NCBI GenBank assembly: GCA_000711775.1
Contig: ARYC01000171.1
Location: 36,075-100,074 of the forward strand
DNA: 64,000 nucleotides
Source of the DNA: Oxytricha trifallax
Taxonomy: Eukaryota > Ciliophora > Spirotrichea > Sporadotrichida > Oxytrichidae
Direction of reading: 5' to 3'
Shown here: positions 12,127 through 23,064 of the stretch, piece after piece
Layout of the letters: each line of letters starts with the position of its first letter
Numbering within the stretch: the stretch's first letter is position 1
Program-made: the position numbers and the translations under genes
The notes under the pieces: model-generated
The model's database searches: none
The model's input: only the letters and a program-made list of their open reading frames with translations
Told to the model about the DNA's origin: nothing

Positions 12127-14485
12127 ATGGTAGAATCTTTGAAAAAATTGAAAACTAAGAAAGTTTCCACATAAGTACCTGCTTAAGAAATAAAATGTAT
12201 TCCTATGGTTTAAATACCAGAATAAATTTCACATATTATGTCTGCATCTGACTTTGCCGCAAATAGGACAACAATTCTGATAAACTCATTGAATACCGAT
12301 AGACATAAAAGAGATAAATGTGATTATTCTTTTATATTATTTTTTAGAATTTTTAATTAATTATCAAATTCTCAGTCTTACGTAAATTAACATATTACTT
12401 ATTTAATTTTTATTATTATTGCAAAGCCAAAAGAATAGCAGAGCCAGATTACGAAAAGCAAAAAGATAAAGAATTTGGAAATTTAAAATTTTATATGAGT
12501 GGCTTCACTTCAGGAAAGATGCGTATCGATGATTTTGAGAGGCTTTTGAATATGGGGTATACAAGAACAGGAAATTATTTTTATCACAGAAATCTTATAA
12601 CATCATGCTGCGAAGTATACTAATATCGAGTTGACTCTACTAAATTTCAGATGAATTCTCAGCAAAAAAGAGTCATGAAAAGATTCTATAAGTAAACTTT
12701 AAAGTAAAAATAATTAGAAATTAATTTAATAATAAATACGATTTTTATTAGATTAGTTTTATTTACTTTTTGGTAAGGATGCATTTTAAGAGAGACCTAG
12801 CACAGCTTAAAGATAAAAAATGCAAGAACCCGAAAATCAATATTTACAGAAAATAAAAATTCAAATAATTAACTAACTTAAATTTTTGTAGCATGATTAG
12901 CAGTAATTGATTTTACCCAAACTTAGAGTTTATATCAATAAGAAGTTAGTTTTAATATGTTTGTTTTTTAAATAAAAAAAAGCTCCCAAACAATTTATCA
13001 ATCTAAATTTTTAAGTTAGTTTGCTTATGCAGCAATCTACCTAAACTTCTATCTTTAGCAAACGTAGATCAATAATTAGTCACCAATTTATAAAATAATC
13101 TAACAAGAATATATTTAGCAGAAGGTTTCAAAATGGAATATACTCAAGATTACATGAATCTGTTTAAGTCACTATAAGAAATGCAAATACTATTTCCAGA
13201 TGAATTTATAGAAAGCAAAATAGATAAATAGATTATGAGTGGTACTAAGACATCTGGATTTTTTAATTAGACTGCTAAAAGTGGAGGTTTTGGGGCAAGC
13301 TAAAATGAATTTAATTTAGATGATGAAGACGAAGATATCGAGGAAGAAATATATGGATAAGAGACTGTCGATATGTCAGGGATTGAGGAAGTTAAGCATG
13401 AAGTTGATAGCAAGAAATATAATGAAAAATCAAAAAATTATTTTACAAATTACGTCAAGCCATATTTGCCTTTCAACGAAGAGCAAGTTTTACATATTTC
13501 ATTAAATTTATTGTGTAAAGAGGATAAAGTATAAAATTAAAATTAATTTAAGTTAAGCCAAAGCACGTTTATACAATAAGTTTACATAAGCCAAAGTTCA
13601 CTTAAGAACTAATGAACTTAAGTGTCAGATATGAAAAAGCAGTACATAAAAGGGAGCAAGATTAAAATAATGTGTAGATATATCTTTGTGACATTCCAAC
13701 TTACAACCCTTAAAACTAGGCTGAAGCTTAATTTCCATCGTATCCTGATACAATGAAGCTAGATAGACATCGAGAATTTAAAGAAGAGGGAGAATGTGTA
13801 AATCCTGGACCTGGTTCATATCACATGTATCATAGAATTGATGGCAGATTGGTGGCAGTTGGAGTAATAGATATATGCCCTTCTTAAGTAGTCAACAGTG
13901 CTTATTTTATGTGGGATCTATGATTTATTTGTATTTTTAATAAATCCAGACTTTAAGTTCCTAAATCTAGGCACAGTAGGTGCGCTAATAGAATTGGAAT
14001 ACATGCGTATGCTTAGAATGAAGTACAAGTTAACAAACCTAAAATGGTATCATTTAGGAGAACTGAACATAAATTGCCCCAAAGTTAATTACAAACTAAA
14101 TTATCAGCCAGGCTACGTAATTTGCCCTTATACAAAGAAACTTGTGGATTATGAATTAGCCAAGCCTAAAATGTTAGAAATCCAGAATATGTCGATGACT
14201 CAAAAGAAAGCTCAACTTGAAAAAATCAAGCTTAATCCTGACCCTCTTTCCAAACCCCCCTTTGATATGATAATCGATGAAGATTAGTTAGATCTGGTAT
14301 ACATGCAGAAAGTGCATAATCAAGGAAGTAAAGAAGAGCAGAGTATCTCAAATATATTTACTAATTAAAAGGGAATTGAGTTAAATATAGTAAACAGCTT
14401 GATTTGCCTATTGAAAGCAGTTGGTTTTACCATATACAGTAGTTTTGTTTATGAATATAAATCAGCAGCAGAAGAAGAAAGTTGA
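12127..14485 (+). CDS. ATE1: Arginyl-tRNA--protein transferase (ATE1), copy A
   Basis: Transfers Arg from Arg-tRNA to N-terminal Asp/Glu (or oxidised Cys) of proteins, marking them for the N-degron pathway. Start ATG 12127 (MVESLKKLKTKK), TGA 14483-14485. The N-terminal Cys-rich domain is split by an IES; after removal it reads KCDYCKAKR, giving the family's CxxC. This is followed by MGYTRTGNYFYHRN and SCCEVYQYRVDS, the family CC pair. The C-terminal catalytic fold has GPGSYHMYHRIDGRLVAVGV, LELEYM-type helix (LIELEYMRML) and CPKVNYKLNYQPGYVICPYT. Other AT-rich interruptions lie near 12700-12780, 12960-13110 and 13500-13600. The C-terminal tail (14160-14485) is basic and acidic-patched. Followed 168 bp later by a second ATE1. 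Confidence 0.92.
12329..12420. other. IES (92 bp) with ATTATT pointer splitting the ATE1 CxxC
   Basis: Direct repeats ATTATT at 12323-12328 and 12415-12420. Keeping one copy joins TGT GAT TAT to TGC and so restores Cys-Asp-Tyr-Cys of the ATE1 N-terminal domain in frame. The interior is strongly AT-rich. The right pointer lies in a short ATT run, so the border could shift by 3 bp. Confidence 0.75.
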
Positions 14486-14652
14486 ATTAAAAATTAGTTT
14501 TACATTCAAAGATAAATTAATGATTAAATTTCTTTATCATTTTATTTCCAATTAATCTCTAAATAGTCCAGAATAAGGTTTTTGCTTTAGAATTTAGGAA
14601 TTTAATTATAATTTTTTGACAGATAAAATTCAATTTAAAGAAAATCCTTTAA

Positions 14653-17120
14653 ATGGAAGGCTCTTAATCTAACTCACAATCCTAAAATAAAGTTAACCAA
14701 TAATAGTAAAACTTCGATTCAGATTACTATGATGAGGAAGATTATCAAATGAGCGATACTCACTAATCTTAATAGACTTCAGCTCCATACCTCACTCAAC
14801 TAAGAACTCTTGAACCCCCAAAGATCATTGAGAATAAAACCTCAATTCTCCTCTCAAAAACTCATGACTCATCTAAGGGAGGCTCGGAATGTTCTTACTG
14901 CTGTGGTTTTAGGGAAACTTATAGCGGCGAGAAGCTCGAAGGACTTAAGTCATATAAGCAGGGATTTTCAAGCATGAAGATGAGATATGACGACTTTGAG
15001 GAATTGCTGAATAAGGGGTATTCTAGAAGTGGCACTTACTTTTATTAAAGAAATTTCAAGAATTCTTGTTGCGAAACCTTTTAATATCGTGTGGATGCCA
15101 TGAAATTCAAGCCATCTGATTCTCAAATTACATTTTTTAAAAAGATTTTGGAATGTACTGCTTGTTTTATTAATTTATCTTAAAATTCTCAAAGAAAAGC
15201 AGTTAGAAAATTTCACAAATATATCAATTACGGTTCTATACATGGTAAACCTCCAGCGAAACAATAGTAGGAAGAACAAAAATAAAAACTAAATAAAAAT
15301 CTTCAAAATGAAAAACTTTAATCCCTTCAAGAGCCTGAAGAAGAAATAATTTAATCAATTCATAATTTCATCAAAGATATTCATCTAGAATCATAATTAT
15401 TGAATCAATAATAAATTGATAAATTACAATAGGTTAAGACTAACTATAACAAGAAAATTAAAAGTATATCGTCTAATGCTTTGCATATAATTAAGTTAGG
15501 AAAAGAGTAGTATGATAAGATTCTTTATATAATTAACAGCAAGTTTGATGGTTAAAGTATAATAAATACTGTAAAACAACTATTTAAATGTATTAATTTT
15601 ACAGGCGATTACTAAATTGTGAAAATAGAGAATGGTTTTATAAACTTCTATAAGAAACTTGATAAAAATTTAGAGAAGAATCCCTCTTAAATAAATTAAA
15701 TTATAATACTTTTTCTTAAATAGATAAAAGTTCACTTCAAGAAGAATTCAAAGTGCCAGTATAAAAACAAATAAAACCCCTAAAAACTAAACTTATTAAA
15801 GAATAAAAGTAAAATATAAACGGTTAAAATTATTAAGAATAAAACTACAAACCATACCCCCCAAATCACTATAAACATTACTGTATAGAGTATGATACAA
15901 CCAACGACCCCCCAGAAGATCACATTCCTGTGCACAACTATACCATCGAGATTAAGCATGCTTTATATACAGAGGAATTTTTCGATCTCTATTTTAAGTA
16001 TGAGAAGGCGATCCACAAAAAAGATAGAGATCCAGATGGTTTAAAACGATTTTTGTGTAATTCTCCAATCTACTATCCAGTTAGAGACGCTCACATGGCT
16101 TTCACAGAGAGTTAAATTGACTATAAAACTATAGACTAGCTGTTTAGACCTGAGAATATAGATCTAGGGGTGTACCCTGGCTATGGATCTTATCACATGT
16201 ATCATAGAATAGATGGGAAATTAGTGGCTGTAAATGTAATAGATATACTAAATGAGGTATTCGTGAGTGCCTACTGTATTTATGATCCTGACATGAGCTT
16301 TCTCAGGCTTGGGGTTGTGACTGCAATCAGAGAACTAGAATATTTCAGAATGATTAAGGAAAGGTATAATCCCAATTTGAAATGGTATCAATTAGGGGAG
16401 ATGGTAATCACCTGCCCTAAAGTAAACTATAAACTTAATTATAAACCAGGATATGTCATTTGCCCTAGAACTAAGGAACTTGTACCAATAGAGAAATCAT
16501 AGTTTTATATTCATTTATTATTATCAGAAATGTGTTGACACGATTAACATGATAGCAAAGATGTCTATTGATGAGAAAATGCAATTACCTTATATTTAAT
16601 TGGTGGAATACAGAGGAGAAGGTCCCCTTGAAAATGAATTACTTCCAGCTATTTTTGGGAAGGTCTTGCTATCTTTTCCTTTTGTTTATGAAAACACAAA
16701 GAAACTGAATATTTCAATGCTAAGCTATAATTATAATCTTGAAGTTTAACTATTAATTTTTTTAAATAATAATCAGGATAGGAACTTATGAAAAATGCTC
16801 TATCTGAGATGCTGGTTCATGTGGGCATTAAACTATTCTCATAATTTATGTTTGAACTTAAATACCCACCAGAAGATCCAAACGAAAAAAAGAAAGAAGA
16901 AGAGAAGCAGAATTCCTAGTCACACTAGGATTAACAAAAAGATCATTAAGAGAAGAATTAGAACTCAGATTAAGAAATGTCAAGTAATAACAATGATGTT
17001 GAAGGTGGTCAATAATAATAGCAGTAGTAATAAGATTAGGATATGAAGGACTTGAGTTAGGAAGTCGATGATATTTCATAAATAAATAATAGCAATAGAG
17101 ATACTAGAGATACTATGTGA
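14653..17120 (+). CDS. ATE1: Arginyl-tRNA--protein transferase (ATE1), copy B
   Basis: A second ATE1 in the same orientation. ATG 14653 (MEGSQSNSQSQNK), TGA 17118-17120. The N-terminal domain reads ECSYCCGFRETYSG, then KGYSRSGTYFYQRN and NSCCETFQYRVDAMKF. The catalytic part shows FKYEKAIHKKDRD, KRFLCNSPI, YPGYGSYHMYHRIDGKLV, TAIRELEYFRMIKERYNPNL and CPKVNYKLNYKPGYVICPRT. It differs widely from copy A, so this is an old duplication. A C-terminal extension (about 16540-17120) contains MLSYNYNL, then a charged Lys/Glu and poly-Gln tail encoded partly by TAA/TAG runs. AT-rich breaks occur near 15160-15190, 15290-15840 and 16500-16535. Some of these are IESs or introns not resolved here. Confidence 0.92.
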
Positions 17121-17364
17121 GAAATGAAGCAGTTTAAATCTCTAATAATACTGTTTTTGGATTATAATTAATTTCCTAATTTATGAAAAATAATCAACTC
17201 ATCTTAATCTGTAGTACTTTTGTAAAAAAAACAAAACAAAATTATTAATGTTAATAAACTTTTCTAAAAATATTCTGAATTATTTCATTCTAACTTTTTA
17301 TATGTACCTGTTAATACATTGAAATTATTCTTTGCTCTTTGGGATGATCTATGAAAGTTAATCT

Positions 17365-19904
17365 TCATATTTAATAAATTATAGATCTATTATATAACTC
17401 TAGTAAATTATTCTTTTTTTATTTAATGTCGTTAAGCTTTGGCATAAGATCCTCATAAGAAACTCCAGAATTCTTGTTGCCGATTTTAAGCGACTCTCTA
17501 TTTTGAATGTTGTGATCAATAAATTCATGACCTCTGCCTTGATCTGTGGTAGGTGCCATAGACAGATATTTGTAAGATTTTTCCATGTCGTTTAATGCAT
17601 GATTTTAAATGGTTTAGTACCTATCTTAACCAGGAATCTTTTTCTGAATAGAAATATCTTAATCTTGCTGATGTCTCATGTAAGTGTTTTGATCTTTCAT
17701 TGAGAGAGGAGCTGCTTAAGAATTTATTCCAGCCATAGATTTGTCTCCATGAATTATACTCTCTGCGTTTTATTGAAGTGAACTTCTTAGAAGAGATTGT
17801 TTTGATGGGTCATGTCTAAGGGAGGCACCTAAAGCATCCCCATTTTAGCTGGGAGGTTGGGAATCGTATTACTATTAATTTCTATCAATCATATCAGATT
17901 GCAGCTAGTTTCTGAATCTAAAAATTTATTTAAATATATTAAGATAGTTTACTTACTCTTAAGGAATTATATTGTAATCAATACCAGAAACCTGAGATTA
18001 ATTTGTATTATAATCGTTTCCTAATCGGTTAACGTGCACGGTGTGAAACTACTCAGTCCAGTATATGAGGCAACTTCTCCTTGGACAGATGAAATTGGAT
18101 CGCCAAAAGTCAAAGTATGAAATTCTGATTATCTTTATCTGGCTGGCTTAACTCCCAGTATTAATTTCTGTACAGCATTCAATAATAATAATAATAATCA
18201 TTTCCTTGCTTAGATCTTGACTCAAGTTTCTATCTATCAGTTTCGTAATTATTTTGCATTCCATAATCCCTCATGTATTCAGGGAGTTCAATTTTTTAAT
18301 TCTATATTTATGGAGCTGCCTGCTACTGCAAATATATATATGTTCTAACCGAGATACCCCTCCCCACCCTCTAAACCGAGATACCCCTCCCCATACCCCC
18401 TCCCCACCCCCTACCTATTTTAAAATTTAATAATATAATATAATAATTTATAAAATCTTTTATAAATGAGAATTTTAAAAATTATTGATTTAATAATTAT
18501 TTTTATTTATAATTAAAGTTTAATAATTTTAATTATATTTAAATTAATAACAATGATTAATTTTTAAAATTCTCATTTATAAAAGATTTTATAAATTATT
18601 ATAATTATTTTATTATAAAATAGGTTGGGGGTGGGGAGGGGGGTATGGGGAGGGGTATCTCGGTTAAGGGTGGGGAGGGGTATCTCGGTTAGAACATATA
18701 TTTATTATTTATGATACTTTAATTAAATATAATTAACTCATTTTTATTTTGATAATAATCTCTCTTGTAATCAGTCAATCTACTAAGTTAAGGTGAACTT
18801 TCTCTAACCATCTTTTCGATTCTATCTTTGTCCATTTTATCAACATTTTCTTAGTACCTTCGTTGATTTTACTTATCCATTTACTTCTAATAGTCGTTCA
18901 CGAAGTTATAATTCTACTAGTAGTTTGTCTTGAAACTAGATGCCAAATTGCCAACTCCTGCATATCCACTGAGACCCCCACTGATATCTGCATGCCCTCT
19001 AAACATAAGATTTGTATCAATAGCTAATGGTTTAGCCAATTACAAAGTTTTTATGTTATCACTGCGCAGAGGTGAGTAATTTGCTGTGTATGAAGTTTAA
19101 AATTAGGGGTTAAATGGCTTGGTAATGGTTTAAGGAACGTTAAGTTAAGCGAATCTATGTTATGAAGTAGTACCGAGAGTGTTTTTATTCAAAGTTTAAG
19201 CAGTGGATAAGTGAGCTTAACTTTAATCATGTTATAGTTTCTGTTAATTTAGAATGTCAGTAGATTCATTTTTATAGGTCTTCAAATTCCCACTTGTGTT
19301 ACCCGCAAAAGTGCCTTAAGGTATGTTAATTCCATAATGTTTAGGCCTTGCTCCAGTTATATCGTCGGTTCTAAGCAATCTCTATTCATATGATTTAAAG
19401 TGTTCAGGACCACTACCTTAGCCTATCTCTAAACCTCCCTAGAGTTATCTATAACCTGCTGGTAAAAACTGATTAGCATTCTAAATAGAAAAAACTTTAC
19501 TTCTAGAATCTTATCTTACATTAGTTAAGGATTATCCCAAGTTGAGTTTATGAGTCTACTCATATTAATCAAATTGAGCTTGCTCTTTTTACAAAAGAAC
19601 GTCTGGTCTAGCTCCAGTGTACTATAAATTGATTGAAGTTATTTTGTGAAGTTAATGCGGAAATATCCAAGCCATTCTTTATTAATAAAGTGCTAACTTA
19701 CCCCTACTAATCTCCTTGGAACTGCACCCTCGATATCGTCCACATTCATGGTATCTCTTGCCCCTCTAAGACTAGATCTTAAACCATCGTATCCTCCTGG
19801 AATCCCAGTTAAACTCTAAAGTTAGCAAGATAAATATTTAAAAGATGAGTTACAGCTGATTGATTGGCATAAGACCTTTTAATTCCACCGTATGGTTAAC
19901 TCAT
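17365..19904 (-). CDS. Protein with repeated DDIxGAxP[RK] motifs
   Basis: ATG 19904 (MSQPYGGIKRSYANQSA); the last frame ends at TGA 17367-17365. Two GT..AG introns near the start are clear: one after QSA (GTAACT..ACTTTAG) and one after RRLVG (GTAAGT..TTATAG). The protein carries NVDDIEGAVPRRLVG, YTGARPDVL and RTDDITGARPKHYG, a recurring short motif, followed by Gln-rich sequence and a C-terminal block ending NSGVSYEDLMPKLNDIK. I cannot name the family; similar Asp-Ile-x-Gly-Ala motifs occur in protist cytoskeletal and ciliary proteins, which is only a hint. A palindromic MITE-like element (18342-18695) interrupts the middle. More AT-rich breaks are present near 17930 and 18170-18200, the latter with an (ATT)n run. 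Confidence 0.65.
18342..18695. mobile_element. MITE-like palindromic element, 354 bp
   Basis: Begins GTTCTAACC and ends GGTTAGAAC. The two arms are inverted copies over nearly their whole length, about 150 bp each. Each outer arm has two copies of a block ACCGAGATACCCCTCCCC, so the ends are C-rich on one side and G-rich on the other. The centre is almost pure A/T. Flanks are (TA)n (TATATATAT left, ATATAT right), fitting a TA target. No ORF. It lies inside a gene, so it must be removed as part of an IES or intron. Confidence 0.8.
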
Positions 19905-20128
19905 TTTTATTCTGAACTTTTTACTTTTATTAATTTATATATCTTTACCTGTACTGAAACTTAACAAAGACATTCGTTTTGAAATTCAAATTAATAAATT
20001 TTATATGATAAAGAAATTGCAGATTAAAAGAAAAAGATAAAGATAAATTTTATAAAAATTGTGACACAATAATTACCTCAAATTTAATTATTACATTTGA
20101 TAATAAACTATTCATTATCAATATATAA

Positions 20129-22287
20129 ATGAAAAAAATTAACTCAGAAGCATCTCAAAAGAATATATTTTCAAGAGTTTTTGGGGGATTAAGCTCACTT
20201 TAGGGCAGAAGACAATTGTCATAAGATATAAGTAAGTTTATCAATAAAAATGTAAACTAATTTTATTCTTATTTCAGTTTGTCTTTTCAATATTTTGATT
20301 ATTTATTCAAACTTATAGATTAAAATATAATCTTAAGATTTTTCACTGTGAGATATGTCGTAGGAGCTTCACTACTTTTCTATGGTTATTACTTTTTCAA
20401 ATTCCAGAGATAGAGTTAGGCCTCTCAATATAGAGTAAGCATTGCAATTAAAATAATTCTTCTTCTTTTATTATATTTGCTCCATGATTTAATTTATGCA
20501 AAAATATGACAATCCTTTGAATGATTGGTTCTAACGAATTGCTATAGTTTGCAATGACAAGAAAAATGAGTTAATTTACTGGCTTTGTTATGAACATGCC
20601 CTTGCCACCTTATCTTAGAGTCTACATTTTTAAGGGATTTGGTGCTTTATATGGAGTGAATTTCGATGAAATTAAAGTGGAAGACATAAATCAATTTAGA
20701 ACTTTCAATTAGTTCTTCACAAGAGAATTGAAAGAAGGCGTAAGGTAGATTCAAAACGAGACTGATTTGAAGACTATGTGTTCTCCTGTTGATGGTAGAG
20801 TGCTCTCTTTTGGTACAGTAGATACAATTAAGACCACTATGGACTGTATCAAAGGTCACGACTATCGAGTTGACGAGTTCTTGTTCGGTGTAAAAGACCC
20901 AAAAAATATCAAAGATGATCCAAAGCTGCTATCAAAAGTGAAACAATAAACTACTGTATTAGACGCTATAATCTAGGGTGCTGACCAAAGAGGAAATAAA
21001 ATCATGTATCTTGTGATTTACCTAGCACCAGGGGACTATCATAGATACCACTCCCCATCTCATTTTATAGCAAATTATAGAAGACACATTGTTGGCTATC
21101 TGGAACCTGTAATGCCAAAGTATCTAGAAAATCACAAAGACGTATTGAAGGAAAACGAGAGAGTGAATTTGTTAGGAGAATGGACTCATGGTCTCTTCGC
21201 TATAAGTTTTGTTGGAGCTTTAAATGTAGGTTCCATTAAAGTTAATTTTGACGAGGAACTTAAAACTAATGTATTGCTTTATAAGTAATTTGACTTAAAT
21301 TTTTAACAATTTTAACTTGCATTTTCTTTAAATTTTTTGGCAATAAAGAACCCATAATTACCATATATGATTGACAAAAATTACTCAACACTTTAAGCTT
21401 CTCAAAATCTACTAACTATTCCATAGAGAAATAAATTAGCGTAGTAAAGTGACGCAACCCAGTCTCTTGATAAATCAGATGATTTGTATTCCATAGCTAA
21501 ATATCTGAATGAATTTGACATAAAAGACATTGTTGATATCAGCAAGAAGGAAACGACTTTCTAATATAGCGTATAAAAAGAGGGCGAGCTTCAATACAAC
21601 TTTTTAATATTTCTTTTAAAAGTTGTGTTGTTTTTCAATGTTTACCCTGCTATAATGAAATATTTCGATTGTATCTATATTGATTTAATCTACTAAAATA
21701 AACTTACTTAATGGATTTAAAGAAAAATCAGGGATGGTTGCCTAAGATTAAGAAACCAAAGAATTGCTAAGCAAATTGGAAATATCTAACAATAATCCCT
21801 TGTAAACTGCTAAAAAATATACGATTACTCCAAATGGAGTGGTATTAAGAAAGGGTGAAGAAATCGGTATGTTTGAGATGGGATCTACAGTTGCAATTTA
21901 CTTAAATTAATAATCTAATTTAAATTTTTATAAAAGCTTAATTTTATGTCTAATTCAAATCACCATAAATTTTCATAAAATATATTTCAAAAGATTTGGG
22001 GAATGATATTCGAATGTCCTTAGGATTATGAATTGAATTTGAAGTCAGGGGAGAAAGTTATACTAGGTCAGGAAATCTTAAGTTAGAGAGTCGATACTCC
22101 TTCATCAGATAAATTATATTAAAAATACATTTTTAATTAACAATAAAACTATATATTTATACATAATCAGATGTCGGAAGTGCCACTCCTAATACCCCTT
22201 GAAAATTAAGATTTTAATTACAATAATTTTGTATTTTATTTCTAAATTTCCATTAAATTTCATTTCATTTAGAAATTCTAAATTTGA
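20129..22287 (+). CDS. PISD: Phosphatidylserine decarboxylase, free-standing
   Basis: Makes phosphatidylethanolamine from phosphatidylserine. ATG 20129 (MKKINSEASQKNIFSRVF); the basic, Ser-rich start resembles a mitochondrial presequence (inference). A first intron GTAAGT..ATTTCAG follows; then a membrane segment RYVVGASLLFYGYYFF. The catalytic body shows FNQFFTRELKEGVR, MCSPVDGRVLSFG, GHDYRVDEFLFG, VIYLAPGDYHRYHSP and RRHIVGYLEPVMPK. The self-cleavage motif GMFEMGSTVA (near 21870-21895) supplies the Ser that becomes the pyruvoyl group. The frame breaks around 21290-21340 and 21600-21720 (AT-rich), and by a likely IES at 21898-22004; after it comes FECPQDYELNLKSGEKVILG. The true stop is uncertain; the last frame reaches TGA at 22285-22287. 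Confidence 0.92.
21898..22004. other. Probable IES (107 bp), AAT pointer
   Basis: Interrupts PSD just after the self-cleavage motif. AAT at 21895-21897 and 22002-22004 allow a join that reads STVAMIFECP, as expected for the family. A 3-bp repeat is weak evidence alone; the position and frame support it. Confidence 0.55.
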
Positions 22288-23064
22288 ATTTGATTTTTAT
22301 ATATAATTATCATCAGAGAGAATATGATTGATTTATTTTGAAAACAATATAAGTTCTGATTATATATTAACGTAATATGTTTATTATGCTGTTTGAGTAT
22401 TATTTAAAATAATATAATCTATCTTATTATTATTTATAAAGTGAATACTATGATATTAATCTAATAATTTTCCTTAAAAAATTGATCATATTTTTTACTC
22501 ATCCCAATAAGTTCAAAAAAATATGAATTACATTTGTAAAGAATTGGTTCTAGTGTGATTTGGTATGAAGATTGATTTGTTTAAAATTGGTTTGAGCTTA
22601 AACATCTTATATATTTGATTTATAGCAATGTAATAATCTTTATTTCAAAAAAGTCAATACATCTTAGTCATATTATTGTAAAATTTATTGAATATTTCCA
22701 AAATATCTTAATATTTTATGTGTGAGTATTTCCTTATTAAACCAAGAGAATCTACTCAATTTACACAATTTACATTAAATTGACGAATATAAATTGTGAG
22801 GGATGATGCCTCATGAATCTGATATATTTATAATCATAAAAGATATTTAATTTGTTCAGTTATAACGAATCATAAAAGTATTTTATATTCAGTTTTTTAA
22901 ATATTTAAAAAAAAGTTTTTAAAGTATTAATCTCCAATATTAATAAATACATATATATTTTTGAATGGTTTGTGAACTGATAAGTTATATAAATATGATA
23001 TAATGAACAATTTAATTATTATTTGTTAATAATATTTGAAGAGAGCGAGTGAAGTTTATTTCAC
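22288..23064. other. AT-rich spacer between PSD and TMCO1-PSD genes
   Basis: About 780 bp, very A/T-rich. No coding signal, pointer pair or mobile element was seen. Confidence 0.6.
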
